NCBI RefSeq assembly: GCF_014200805.1
Contig: NZ_JACHDB010000002.1
Coordinates: 682,001 to 746,000 of the forward strand
DNA length: 64,000 nucleotides
DNA from: Nocardiopsis composta
GTDB lineage: Bacteria > Actinomycetota > Actinomycetes > Streptosporangiales > Streptosporangiaceae
Direction: 5' to 3'
The notes under the pieces are model-generated. The model did not search any database, had not been told where the DNA came from, and was given only the letters and a program-made list of their open reading frames with translations. The position numbers and the translations under genes are program-made. Positions 55,343 through 63,746 of this stretch are shown in pieces (the first letter of the stretch is position 1; the number at the start of each line of letters is the position of its first letter).

Positions 55343-57040
55343 TCAGCCGCGGTCGCCGTCGAGCAGGCCGGAGAGGGTGGCGCCGGGGCTGATCACGTCC
55401 GGGTCGGTGCGGGCGTCGATCAGGGTGGGAAGATCGGAGTCGAGCGCCTCGGCCAGCGCCTTGGCGAACTCCTCGGGGGTGTGCGCGGTGGCGCCGCGGG
55501 CGCCCAGCGAGCGGGCGTAGCCGGCCAGGTCCAGCGGGCCGCTGATGTCGGTCGCGGCGGTGCGGCCCAGCTCGCGGGCCTGGTGCATGGCGATGGTGCC
55601 GTACAGGCCGTTCTGGAACACCACGACGATGATCGCGGCGCCGGTGCGCACCGCCGTCTCCAGCTCCTGGCCGGTCATCAGCGTCCCGCCGTCGCCGGCC
55701 ACCGCGACCACGGTGCGGTGCGGTTCCACCAGCTTGGCGGCGACCGCCGCGGGCACCGCGTACCCCATGGCGCCGCTGGTCGGCGCCAACTGGGTGCGCG
55801 GCTCGTCGAACCGCCAGCCGCGGTGCAGGAACGCCGCGAAGTTCCCGGCGTCGTTGGTGAGCACCGTGTCGGCGGGGAGCGCGGAGCGCATGGCGTCCAC
55901 CACCGCCCAGGGGTGCAGCCGCCCGCCCGGGTGGGCGGCGGCCTCCGCGGGGGCGGCGGTGCTGTCCAGCCACGCCCGGTGCGCGGGGGCGAAGTCCCGG
56001 TAGGGGGCGGCCACCGGGGAGTCGGCCAGCGCGCGCAGCGCCCGCCGGGCGTCGGCGACCGCGCCCAGCCACACCCCGGAGACCGCCCCGACCTGGTCCG
56101 GGTCGATGTCGATCTGGGCGACGGGGGAGTCGGCCGCCCGCAGGCCGGGGGCGGGGAACCGGTAGGCCTGGGTGGTGATCTCGCTCAGCCGGGAGCCGAC
56201 CACCAGCACCGCATCGGCCTCCTCCAGCGCGGCCAGCACCTGCGGCGGGCAGCCCAGCCCGAGATGGCCCAGGTAGAGCGGGTGGTTGTTGGGGAAGACG
56301 TCCTGCCGCCGCCAGGAGGCGTACACCCCGGCCTGGAACCGCTCCGCGACCAGCACCAGCTCCTCGCGGGCGTCCCGCGCGCCGCCGCCGGCGATGATCA
56401 CCGGCCGCTCGGCCCCGGCCAGCCACCGGGCGAGGCGGTCCCGCTCCTGCTCGCCCAGCGCGGGCCGGGGCGGGACGGCGCCGGGCAGCAGCGTCGGCGC
56501 GCCGGCCGGCTGCCCGAACAGGTCGCCGGGGACCGCGATCGCGACCGGGCCGGGCCGCCCCGAGGTGGCGATGCGCAGCCCGCGCGCGGTCGCCTCGACC
56601 AGCCGGTCGGCCCGGGTCACCGTAGTGGACCACTTGGTGATCGGCGCGTAGAACGCGGTGAGGTCCACCTCCTGGAAGGCCTCGCGTCCCAGGTGGTCGG
56701 TCTCCACCTGGCCGAGGAAGACCAGCATGGGGGTGGAGTCCTGCATGGCGGTGTGCACCGCCACCGAGAGGTTGGCCGCGCCCGGCCCGCGGGTGGCCGC
56801 GGCGACGGCGGGGGAGCCGGTCAGCTTCCCCTCCGCCTCCGCCATGAACCCGGCCCCGTTCTCGTGCCGGGTGGACACCAGCAGCATGTCGCTGCGCCGG
56901 TCGACGGCGTCGGCGAGCTCCAGGAAGCTCTCGCCGGGGACGGTGTAGCAGCGCCGCACGTGTGCGGCGGCCAGGAGTTCGGCGACCGCCTCGGCGGCGG
57001 TGCGGCGGTCGGCGTCCGAACGGGAGGTCTCGGGGGGCAC
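55343..57040 (-). CDS. Thiamine-diphosphate-dependent enzyme, acetolactate synthase-like
   Basis: The 565-residue product has the three domains of the acetolactate synthase/benzoylformate decarboxylase family. The N-terminal activating glutamate is in YTVPGESFLEL (E37), the central domain follows, and the cofactor motif starts GDGGTLMTGQ at 449 and ends QNGLYG near 477. No regulatory subunit gene is adjacent, so biosynthetic acetolactate synthase is unlikely; a decarboxylase or catabolic enzyme is possible. GTG 57040 is set by GGAAGGA six bases upstream. azlCD lies upstream on the same strand beyond a long gap. Confidence 0.85.
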   Translation of the reverse strand: MPPETSRSDADRRTAAEAVAELLAAAHVRRCYTVPGESFLELADAVDRRSDMLLVSTRHENGAGFMAEAEGKLTGSPAVAAATRGPGAANLSVAVHTAMQDSTPMLVFLGQVETDHLGREAFQEVDLTAFYAPITKWSTTVTRADRLVEATARGLRIATSGRPGPVAIAVPGDLFGQPAGAPTLLPGAVPPRPALGEQERDRLARWLAGAERPVIIAGGGARDAREELVLVAERFQAGVYASWRRQDVFPNNHPLYLGHLGLGCPPQVLAALEEADAVLVVGSRLSEITTQAYRFPAPGLRAADSPVAQIDIDPDQVGAVSGVWLGAVADARRALRALADSPVAAPYRDFAPAHRAWLDSTAAPAEAAAHPGGRLHPWAVVDAMRSALPADTVLTNDAGNFAAFLHRGWRFDEPRTQLAPTSGAMGYAVPAAVAAKLVEPHRTVVAVAGDGGTLMTGQELETAVRTGAAIIVVVFQNGLYGTIAMHQARELGRTAATDISGPLDLAGYARSLGARGATAHTPEEFAKALAEALDSDLPTLIDARTDPDVISPGATLSGLLDGDRG

Positions 57041-57064
57041 GGCGGTCCTTCCATCATCGCAAGG

Positions 57065-57168
57065 AACACGGTCGCGGGGTTCCGCGAGAGCGCCGCCGCG
57101 GGGGTTCCGCGGAAGAACCGTCGCGGGAGACGCCGCGAGGAGCACGGTCGCGGCATCCGGCGGGCCCG
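57065..57168. repeat. Imperfect direct repeats with a 26-base period
   Basis: Segments starting at 57065, 57091, 57117 and 57143 share a GTCGCGGGG(T/A)TCCGCG-like core with several differences each. They lie 25-130 bases upstream of GTG 57040 on the coding strand of the thiamine-diphosphate enzyme. Confidence 0.45.
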
Positions 57169-57178
57169 CCGGATGCCG
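57151..57178. promoter_or_regulatory. Perfect 28-base palindrome upstream of the thiamine-diphosphate enzyme gene
   Basis: CGGCATCCGGCGGG (57151-57164) is followed without a loop by its exact complement (57165-57178). It lies 111-138 bases upstream of the start. An operator for a dimeric regulator, or a terminator for azlCD, would both fit; there is no T tract on the minus-strand exit side. Confidence 0.6.
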
Positions 57179-57871
57179 ACGATCCTTTCACTTCCACCGG
57201 CTACCTGCCCCGGAGGACGCCTCCCGTCACCTCCGCCACGGCATCCGGGGCGGCCGCACGCGCACGGCCGGCGCCGGGAGCGCCCGCCCGCGGCCGCGGC
57301 CCTCCGGAGGCGGCCGCTGCTCTGCGGCCCGTCCCGCACCGCCCGGAGGGGAGGGCGCGGGCGGCCGACGGGGACTCCGCTTCCCGGGAACCGGGCCGGC
57401 CCCGCCGGAGGAGCGGAGGCGCCGATGCCCCGGTCCCTGACCGCAGGCGGGAGAGGCGGGGCGGGGCCGCCTCCCCGGCCCGGCGGGGCAGTGGCGGGGC
57501 CGGGGCCGTCGGCGTGGGCGGCACGGGCGGGGGAGCGCCGCCCCTCCGCCGGCGGCCCCGGTCGAGGGCTCCGGCGCGCCCGACCGCATACCCGACGGCC
57601 TCGGGGCCGGCGGCGCCGGCGGGTCCCACCCGTTCCCCGAGGTGCCGGGAGCACCGTCCCGCCGCCGTCCGGCCCCCGGCCGCCGATCCGGCCAGAGGCG
57701 GGAGGCGCCGCCTCCCCCGTCGATCCATCGACCGCCCGGAACCGATCACCGGTGCAGGCCGGCGGCCGGGGGCCGGCCGACGAGCCGGCGGTCGGCGGGG
57801 CCGTGCGGGGGGATGAGGCGCCCCGATGGAGCGGCCGGCCCCGGCTGCGATCGGAGCGGTGCCCCAGGGCG

Positions 57872-58189
57872 CTAGCCGAGCCCGGCCGCGCGCAGCAGCG
57901 CGGTGGTGCCGGCGGCCACCAGGATCACCACCAGGAACGGTGCGCGCAGCAGCAGCGCGGCGGCCGCGGCGGCCAGGCCGGCCAGCCGGGGGGCGTCGGC
58001 GACCAGGGCGGTCCCGCCGTCGGTGAAGGACTGCACCGCGACCAGGGCGGCCAGCAGCGCGACCGGCACGGTCAGCGCGAACCGGCGCACCAGCGGGGCG
58101 TCCAGCAGCCGGCGCGGCGCCGCCAGGCCGGCGAATTTCAGCAGGTAGCAGCCGACGGCGGTGACGGCGATGGCGATCCACAGGGTCAC
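57872..58189 (-). CDS. azlD: AzlD-type subunit of branched-chain amino-acid exporter
   Basis: The 105-residue product has three to four hydrophobic helices and the AzlD pattern with VGCYLLKFAGLAAP near the start. With AzlC it forms an exporter for branched-chain amino acids or their analogues. GTG 58189 overlaps the azlC stop as GTGA, so the two are translationally coupled. It is the last gene of the pair. Confidence 0.88.
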   Translation of the reverse strand: MTLWIAIAVTAVGCYLLKFAGLAAPRRLLDAPLVRRFALTVPVALLAALVAVQSFTDGGTALVADAPRLAGLAAAAAALLLRAPFLVVILVAAGTTALLRAAGLG

Positions 58190-58971
58190 GGCCGCACCTC
58201 CCGCCGCTCCTCGGCGCCGTCCGCGGGGTCACCGCTCCCGCCGCCGTCGGGAGGGGGCGGGCCGTCCGCCGTCCGCCCGTCTCCGCCGCCGGCCGGCGCG
58301 CCGCCCGGCGCGGCCGGGCCGAGCAGCACCGCCGCGGCGGCGAGCAGCACCGGGACCCCCGGCGGGAGGAACGGCACCGCGGCCAGTGCGATCAGCGCGC
58401 CGCCCGCGGCGACCAGCCGGACCCGGCCGCTCTCCCGCAGGCGCGGCCACAGCAGCGCGAGGAAGATCGCCGGACCCACCGTGTCCAGGCCGAACGCGGA
58501 GGTGTCGCCGATCCGCTCGGTGGCGACGGCCCCCAGCAGGGTGGTCGCGTTCCAGAAGACGAAGAGCGAGGCGAAGGTCGCGGTGAACGCGGTCCGGGAG
58601 TCGGCGGGGGTCCGCTGGGCCATGGAGGCGGCCGCGGTCTCGTCGATGACACCGTGCGCGGCGACCGCGCGCCGGGCGCCGCGCCAGCCCAGGAGGTCGG
58701 CCATGCGCAGCCCGTACAGGGTGTTGCGCGCCCCGAGCAGCAGCGCGCCCACCGCGCCGGCGATCAGGTTGCCGCCCCCGGCCACGACCCCCACCAGCGC
58801 GAACTGCGAGGCGCCGGTGAAGGCGAACAGGCTCAGCGCGCACGCCTGGGGCACGCTCAGCCCGGCGGCGACCGCCGCCGTGCCGAACGCCGTCCCGGAG
58901 ACCCCGACCGCCAGGCCGATGCCCAGCGCGTCGCGTACCGGAGGGGAGAGAGGGAAGACTGAATTACTCAC
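58186..58971 (-). CDS. azlC: AzlC-type subunit of branched-chain amino-acid exporter
   Basis: The 261-residue product shows the AzlC signature FAFTGASQFALVGVVAGGG and GARNTLYGLRMADLL, with about six to seven hydrophobic helices, and ends in an unusually Gly/Pro/Asp-rich tail. It is the large subunit of the AzlCD exporter. GTG 58971 has GGGAG upstream. Branched-chain amino-acid export next to an acetolactate-synthase-like enzyme is suggestive of a shared substrate class but proves nothing. Confidence 0.9.
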   Translation of the reverse strand: MSNSVFPLSPPVRDALGIGLAVGVSGTAFGTAAVAAGLSVPQACALSLFAFTGASQFALVGVVAGGGNLIAGAVGALLLGARNTLYGLRMADLLGWRGARRAVAAHGVIDETAAASMAQRTPADSRTAFTATFASLFVFWNATTLLGAVATERIGDTSAFGLDTVGPAIFLALLWPRLRESGRVRLVAAGGALIALAAVPFLPPGVPVLLAAAAVLLGPAAPGGAPAGGGDGRTADGPPPPDGGGSGDPADGAEERREVRP

Positions 58972-59647
58972 GCTCCCGAACCTAGGGCGCCGGAAACGTC
59001 CCGTTCTTGAACGTTATTGCGCCTCCGCGCCTCCGGACCGCCGGGCGGCCGCGGTCCCGCCTTGCCCCGCATGCCTGTCCCGGCGCCGCGCCCTCCGGCG
59101 CGCCGATCTCCGGGAGCCGTTGCGGAGGTGCCGCCGGAGTGCTTCCCGGCCGGGCGGCACCGGTGGCCTGCAGGGGCCGGAGCGTCCCGGGGCCGAGGCC
59201 GGCGGCTCCGTCCGAGGGGGCCGATCCGGTCCGATTCCGGTCGACCCGGGCCCGGAGGCGCCGCCGCGGCCCGCCGCGCGGGGCGGGCCGCGGCGTGCAG
59301 CGGTGACGGATCGCCGAGGGCGAGGCGCGCGCCCCGGCCAGAGGCCGCCTGGAGAGCGATGATCTCGGCGCCGCGGCCTCGTGCCGGTGCGCGGGAAGGA
59401 GCCGCGGTATCGAGGTCCTCGTGGAGGAGGGGCGCCCGGGCTCCCTTCGTCCGCTCCCTCTCCTGACGGCGCTCTGGTGTCCTGGGAGGCTGTTCCGATG
59501 CGGGTCCGGGGGAGCGGAACCTCCTCCGGGGGGGGGGCGGTACCGCGGGCCGGCGGGGAAGCGCGGGCCGAGGCCTCAGGGGAGGGGGCTGCCCGCCCGT
59601 ACCGGTATCACCGTCGGAGCCACGGCTCGGGAGACTAGGGTGCGGCC
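58972..59647. other. Non-coding region upstream of the GNAT gene
   Basis: There is no credible gene in these 676 bases. A run of ten G residues lies at 59528-59537. Reading frames are Arg/Pro/Gly-rich throughout. Confidence 0.55.
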
Positions 59648-60115
59648 ATGCGGAACGACGTGAGCGGTGAGCGGGTGCAGGGCGCGGTGGAGATCGGGCC
59701 CGCGGTGGAGGAGGCCGACCGGGCGGCCTGCTATGTGATCCGGGGGGCGGTGTTCGTCGCCGAGCAGGGGGTGTCCAGCGCGCTGGAGCCGGACGCGGAG
59801 GATCCGGGGGCCGAGCACCTGCTGGCCCGGGTCGGCGGGGTGCCGGCGGGCACGGTGCGGATGGTGGTCCGCGGGCGGACCGGGGTGCTGGGCCGGCTGG
59901 CGGTGCTGCCGTCCGCGCGGGGCACCGGGCTGGGCGCCCGGTTGGTCCGCGCCCTGGAGGAGCACGCCGTGCGGTGCGGTGTCACCCGGATCGAGCTGCA
60001 CGCCCAGGTGCACGCCCGGGACTTCTACGCCCGGCTGGGATACGCCGAGGAGGGGGCGGAGTTCGAGGAGGCCGGGATGGCGCACGTGGCCATGGCCAAG
60101 GGGCCGCTCGGCTGA
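59648..60115 (+). CDS. GNAT-family N-acetyltransferase
   Basis: The 155-residue product has the GNAT fold with the acetyl-CoA loop GRLAVLPSARGTGLGARLV and a C-terminal VHARDFYARLGYAEEGAEF, closest in layout to the ElaA/YitI-type acyltransferases. The substrate is unknown. ATG 59648 lies in a gene-poor stretch, and no partner gene is evident. Confidence 0.88.
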   Translation: MRNDVSGERVQGAVEIGPAVEEADRAACYVIRGAVFVAEQGVSSALEPDAEDPGAEHLLARVGGVPAGTVRMVVRGRTGVLGRLAVLPSARGTGLGARLVRALEEHAVRCGVTRIELHAQVHARDFYARLGYAEEGAEFEEAGMAHVAMAKGPLG

Positions 60116-60519
60116 GCGGCCGCCGGTGATGCGGGCGGCCGCTCCGGCCGGCGCCGCCCCGCGCTCTCCCGTCCGCCCGCCGTTCGCGCATCGGCCTGTC
60201 CCGGCCGGCGGTCCGGTGCCGGTGAGGGGTGCCCGGCCGGTCGGTGCATCGACGGAGAAGCGGGCGCCCCGCCGGTCGGGCGGATGCCCGGCGGTCTCCG
60301 AGCCGGGTGGTGGCGAGCCTCACGAAATACCGCGCGGCGCGGCGCGGGTTGGAGTGATCGGACGGCGGCCCAGGGCCGCGGGCTCCCTCCCGCGCCGCCC
60401 CGGGGCCCGCGCCGTAAGCTACTACCGAGTAAGATTCGGTTCGGGGTCGGGCCCGAGAAACCGGCCCCGGTACGCGCACGCGCCGACCGGCGCTGCGGAG
60501 CGAGTCGCTGAAGGAAGAC
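60116..60519. other. Intergenic region upstream of the thioesterase gene
   Basis: No gene is seen. An A/T-richer patch at 60412-60440 contains TAAGCT (60415), TAAGAT (60430) and the short inverted repeat TACT-ACCG-AGTA (60420-60431). It is the likely promoter/operator of the thioesterase gene. Confidence 0.45.
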
Positions 60520-61182
60520 ATGACGGTCGACGCACAGCCGGTGACGGAACTGCCGGATCCCGCCGACTACGGGTTCACCGTGGTCCCCGAGGAGGAGATC
60601 CCCGCCGAGCTCGCCTCGCTCGTGGAGCGGGTCCGCTCGCTGATGGACGCCGCGGCGCACACCGAGGCGCCGCCCGAGGCGCTCGCCGCGGCCGCCGACG
60701 CGGTGGCCAAGGCCGAGGAGCTGATCCAGGGCGGGCGCCGGCAGCTGGGCGCCATGGTCCGCTACACCTACCCCGACGGCTCCATCGAGTACGGCACCAT
60801 CACCAACGGCGTCTCCGGGCCGGTCAACCCGCTGGCCCCGCCGCTGCTCCTGGAGAAGGACGGCGAGGGCGGCATCCGCGGCGAGGTGCTGCTGAACGGG
60901 CTCTACCAGGGGCCGCCCGGGCTGGTGCACGGCGGATGGCTGGCCGCCCTGCTGGACCAGGCGCTGGGCACCGCCTCCAGCGTCGCGGGCATGCCGGGGC
61001 TCACCGCCAACCTGGACGTGAACTACCGCGACCCCACCCCGCTCAACGTGCCGCTGGAGATCAGCGCCCGGGTGACCGGGACCGAGCGGCGGAAGGTCTT
61101 CGTCTCCGGTGAGATCCGGCACGGCGGGAAGGTCACCGCCGAGGGCACCGCGATCATGGTGCGCCTGTCGCTGCCGGAGTGA
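60520..61182 (+). CDS. PaaI-type hotdog thioesterase
   Basis: The 220-residue product has about 80 helical, alanine-rich N-terminal residues and then a hotdog domain with GPPGLVHGGWLAALLDQALG, the usual active-site helix start, and NLDVNYRDPTPLNVPLEISA. It should hydrolyse an acyl-CoA. The next gene encodes an acyl-CoA synthetase-like enzyme in the same direction, so both may act on fatty acyl-CoA pools. ATG 60520 is well supported by the upstream GAAGGAAG. Confidence 0.88.
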   Translation: MTVDAQPVTELPDPADYGFTVVPEEEIPAELASLVERVRSLMDAAAHTEAPPEALAAAADAVAKAEELIQGGRRQLGAMVRYTYPDGSIEYGTITNGVSGPVNPLAPPLLLEKDGEGGIRGEVLLNGLYQGPPGLVHGGWLAALLDQALGTASSVAGMPGLTANLDVNYRDPTPLNVPLEISARVTGTERRKVFVSGEIRHGGKVTAEGTAIMVRLSLPE

Positions 61183-61262
61183 GGGGCGCGCGGAAGGGCG
61201 CGGGGCCGCGCCGGGCGGCGGGGGAGTATGGCGTTTGTCATGCCGGGCCTCGGTGTCAAATG

Positions 61263-61279
61263 TTCGTATTTGTTACGAA
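61263..61279. promoter_or_regulatory. Inverted repeat just upstream of the acyl-CoA synthetase gene
   Basis: TTCGTA and TACGAA are perfect arms with a 5-base spacer in the only A/T-rich patch of this gap, ending about 20 bases before GTG 61300. An operator overlapping the promoter is the simplest reading. Confidence 0.4.
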
Positions 61280-61299
61280 TGTCGGATAGACACGGAAGA

Positions 61300-63132
61300 G
61301 TGACGCACATCTCCACCCCCGCAGCGAGCGAGCCCCGCACCCACGGCGGCCTCGCAGAGATCCTCTTCGAACGGGCGGACCTCCACCCCGAGACCGCGAT
61401 GCTCAGCCGCAAGGCCGACGGTTCGGGAGGCTGGCGCGACATCCCCGCAGCCGAGGTGCGCGACCAGGTCACGGCGGTCGCGAAGGGCCTGATCGCCTCC
61501 GGTGTCGCCGCCGGCGACCGGGTCGGCCTGCTCTCGGCCAACCGCTACGAGTGGACCATCGCGGACTTCGCCGTCTGGGCGGCGGGCGCGGTCCCCGTGC
61601 CGATCTACCCGTCCTCCTCGCCCGAGCAGATCGCGATGATCCTCGACGACTCGGGCGCCGTCGGCTGCATCGTCGACGGCGAGGCCGCGACCACCGCGGT
61701 CGAGGGCGTCCGGGAGCAGGTCCCCGGCCTGCGCCGGCTGTGGACGCTGGACCCGCTGCGCGGCGAGCCCGGCGCCCTGGAGGCGCTGGCCTCCGCCGGG
61801 GCCGAGGTGGACGACGCCGAGGTGAAGGCGCGCCGCGACGCCGTCTCCCCGTCCGACCCGGCCACCATCGTCTACACCTCCGGGACCACCGGCACCCCCA
61901 AGGGCTGCGTGCTCACCCACGCCAACTTCTTCGCCGAGGTCGACGCCGCCACACACGCCCTCTCCGTGCTCTTCGAGGGCGACCCGGCCGGTGACGACGC
62001 CCCCTCCACCCTGCTCTTCCTGCCGCTGGCGCACGTCTTCGGGCGGATGGTCGAGGTGGCCGCGGTGCACGCCGGCGCCAAGCTCGGCCACGCGGCCAGC
62101 GTCGCCGACCTCATCGCCGACCTGGGCACCTTCCGGCCGACCTTCCTGCTCGCCGTGCCCTACGTCTTCGAGAAGATCCACACCGGCGCGCGCAAGCGGA
62201 CCAGCGGCCTGACCCGCCGGATCTTCGACGCCGCCACCGACACCGCGGTCGCCTACAGCACCGCGCTGGACCGGCCCGGCGGCCCGGGGGCCCTGCTCAA
62301 GCTGCGCCGCCGGATCTTCGAGCCGCTCGTCTACCGCAAGCTGATGGGCGCCCTCGGCGGCCGGTGCACCCGGGTCATCTCCGGCGGCGGCGCCCTGGAC
62401 GTGCGGCTGCTGCACTTCTACCGCGGCATCGGCCTGGAGGTCATCGAGGGCTACGGGCTGACCGAGACCACCGCCGCCGTGCTGGCCAACACGCCGGGCC
62501 GGATCCGCCCCGGCACCATCGGGCACCCGCTCCCCGGCGTCGAGGTCAAGCTCGCCGAGGACGGCGAGATCCTGGTCAAGGGCGGCCCGGTGTTCTCCCG
62601 GTACTGGAACCGCCCGGAGGCCACCGAGGAGGCGTTCCGGGACGGCTGGTTCGCCACCGGCGACCTCGGCGAGGCCGACGCCGACGGCTACATCCGGGTC
62701 AGCGGGCGGAAGAAGGAGATCCTGGTGACCGCCGGCGGCAAGAACGTCGCCCCGGTCCCGATCGAGGAGCGGGTCTGCGCCGACCCGCTGGTCGACCAGT
62801 GCATGCTGATCGGCGACGGGCGCTCCTTCGTCACCGCGCTGATCACCCTGGACGCCGAGGAGTTCGCGTCCTGGAAGCAGCGGGCCGGCAAGCCCGCCGA
62901 GGCCACCGTCGCCGAGCTCGCCGACGACCCCGGGCTCCGCGCCGAGGTGCAGAAGGCGGTGGACGCCGGCAACGCCGCGGTCTCCCGGGCGGAGTCGATC
63001 CGCGCCTTCACCATCCTGGACCGCGCGTTCAGCGTCGAGGACGAGACCCTGACGCCGACGCTGAAGCTGCGCCGCGCGCGGATCCTGGCGCGCGAGTCCG
63101 AGGCGGTCGAGCGGATGTACGCCAAACGCTGA
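61300..63132 (+). CDS. Long-chain acyl-CoA synthetase-like AMP-forming ligase
   Basis: The 610-residue product has the adenylate-forming motifs IVYTSGTTGTPKG (about 190-202), GYGLTETTA and DGWFATGDLGE, and the C-terminal GRKKEILVTAGGKNVAP. This matches actinobacterial FadD15-like ligases that activate long-chain fatty acids to acyl-CoA. GTG 61300 gives the N terminus THISTPAASEP, typical of the family; its ribosome site is too close to be convincing, and ATG 61279 is an alternative. It follows the thioesterase gene by 117 bases. Confidence 0.92.
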   Translation: MTHISTPAASEPRTHGGLAEILFERADLHPETAMLSRKADGSGGWRDIPAAEVRDQVTAVAKGLIASGVAAGDRVGLLSANRYEWTIADFAVWAAGAVPVPIYPSSSPEQIAMILDDSGAVGCIVDGEAATTAVEGVREQVPGLRRLWTLDPLRGEPGALEALASAGAEVDDAEVKARRDAVSPSDPATIVYTSGTTGTPKGCVLTHANFFAEVDAATHALSVLFEGDPAGDDAPSTLLFLPLAHVFGRMVEVAAVHAGAKLGHAASVADLIADLGTFRPTFLLAVPYVFEKIHTGARKRTSGLTRRIFDAATDTAVAYSTALDRPGGPGALLKLRRRIFEPLVYRKLMGALGGRCTRVISGGGALDVRLLHFYRGIGLEVIEGYGLTETTAAVLANTPGRIRPGTIGHPLPGVEVKLAEDGEILVKGGPVFSRYWNRPEATEEAFRDGWFATGDLGEADADGYIRVSGRKKEILVTAGGKNVAPVPIEERVCADPLVDQCMLIGDGRSFVTALITLDAEEFASWKQRAGKPAEATVAELADDPGLRAEVQKAVDAGNAAVSRAESIRAFTILDRAFSVEDETLTPTLKLRRARILARESEAVERMYAKR

Positions 63133-63149
63133 TCCGGACGGCCCGGAAC

Positions 63150-63188
63150 GGGCGGCGGCGCCGCGGCTGGAATGCCGGGCCGCCGCCC
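63150..63188. terminator. Hairpin between convergent genes
   Basis: GGGCGGCGGC (63150-63159) pairs with GCCGCCGCCC (63179-63188) around a 19-base loop. It separates the acyl-CoA synthetase and trypco1 genes. There is no T tract. Confidence 0.5.
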
Positions 63189-63199
63189 CCGGACCGGGA

Positions 63200-63517
63200 T
63201 CAGTCCGACCGCTTCCAGGTGATCGTCACCTGGATGCCGCTCTCCCCGGTGGCCTTGGCCAGGAACACGTCGGCCTCCGCGCTGATCTTCATGCCCAGCT
63301 CGACGCTGAGCTCGTCGGCCTCGGCGGCGACCTCCCGCATCTCCCGGATGACCAGGACGGACAGTTCGCGGACCCGGCCCAGCACCCGCTGGATCGTCTG
63401 GTCGGAGTCGCGCAGGATGTCCCGCCCGCTCACGTCGCGCATCTGGGGTGAGCTCCCGGCGGCCTCCACCAGCACCGCCGCGCCCTCCTCGTTGTCGAAT
63501 CGGACGATCTCCGCCAT
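63200..63517 (-). CDS. Trypco1 (CU044_2847-like) domain protein
   Basis: The 105-residue product begins MAEIVRFDNEEGAAVLVEAA, has a central helical part and ends LSVELGMKISAEADVFLAKA followed by a VTITWKR strand. This matches the trypsin-co-occurring domain 1 pattern (CU044_2847 family). These small proteins are encoded beside trypsin-like peptidases, kinases or caspase-like effectors in predicted bacterial conflict systems; their own biochemical role is unknown. ATG 63517 is the natural start. The gene upstream on the other strand is cut by the window end. Confidence 0.8.
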   Translation of the reverse strand: MAEIVRFDNEEGAAVLVEAAGSSPQMRDVSGRDILRDSDQTIQRVLGRVRELSVLVIREMREVAAEADELSVELGMKISAEADVFLAKATGESGIQVTITWKRSD

Positions 63518-63746
63518 TCAACCCCCTCAGGCCGGGTCCGGCACCGGAATGGAAATGCCATGGTCACCTGGATCGCCACAATGCGTAAGGGAATTGTCCG
63601 GGATCGGTCGACATAGAGATAAACGATCCGGGGATAACCACGCCGACCGGCGCCCAGTCGGGAATTTCGCCATGGGGTGAGTGCGCCCACCGCCCGTACC
63701 CCGCGTACCGGGGCGCATTCCCCCCGTACACGGCCGAGAGGTCCCT

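Larger units (their letters stand above)
57041..57871. other. Long non-coding region upstream of the thiamine-diphosphate enzyme gene
   Basis: This 831-base region has no credible gene. It includes the tandem 26-base units at 57065-57168 and a perfect palindrome at 57151-57178 (separate entries). The remainder is extremely GC-rich, and all frames give Arg/Pro/Gly-rich translations. Confidence 0.6.

Noticed and set aside
57065-57168. The 26-base tandem units as a CRISPR array
   Set aside because: The units are contiguous and imperfect with no spacers, and no cas gene is in the window.
53105-58971. A branched-chain amino-acid or acetolactate gene cluster formed by EamA, LysR, the thiamine-diphosphate enzyme and azlCD
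   Set aside because: The genes lie on different strands with long gaps and a terminator-like hairpin between them; there is no evidence of co-regulation beyond the EamA/LysR and azlC/azlD pairs.
54821-59362. A 1513-codon open frame crossing five genes
   Set aside because: It is a product of very high GC content (few stop codons). It overlaps well-supported genes on the other strand and is low-complexity throughout.
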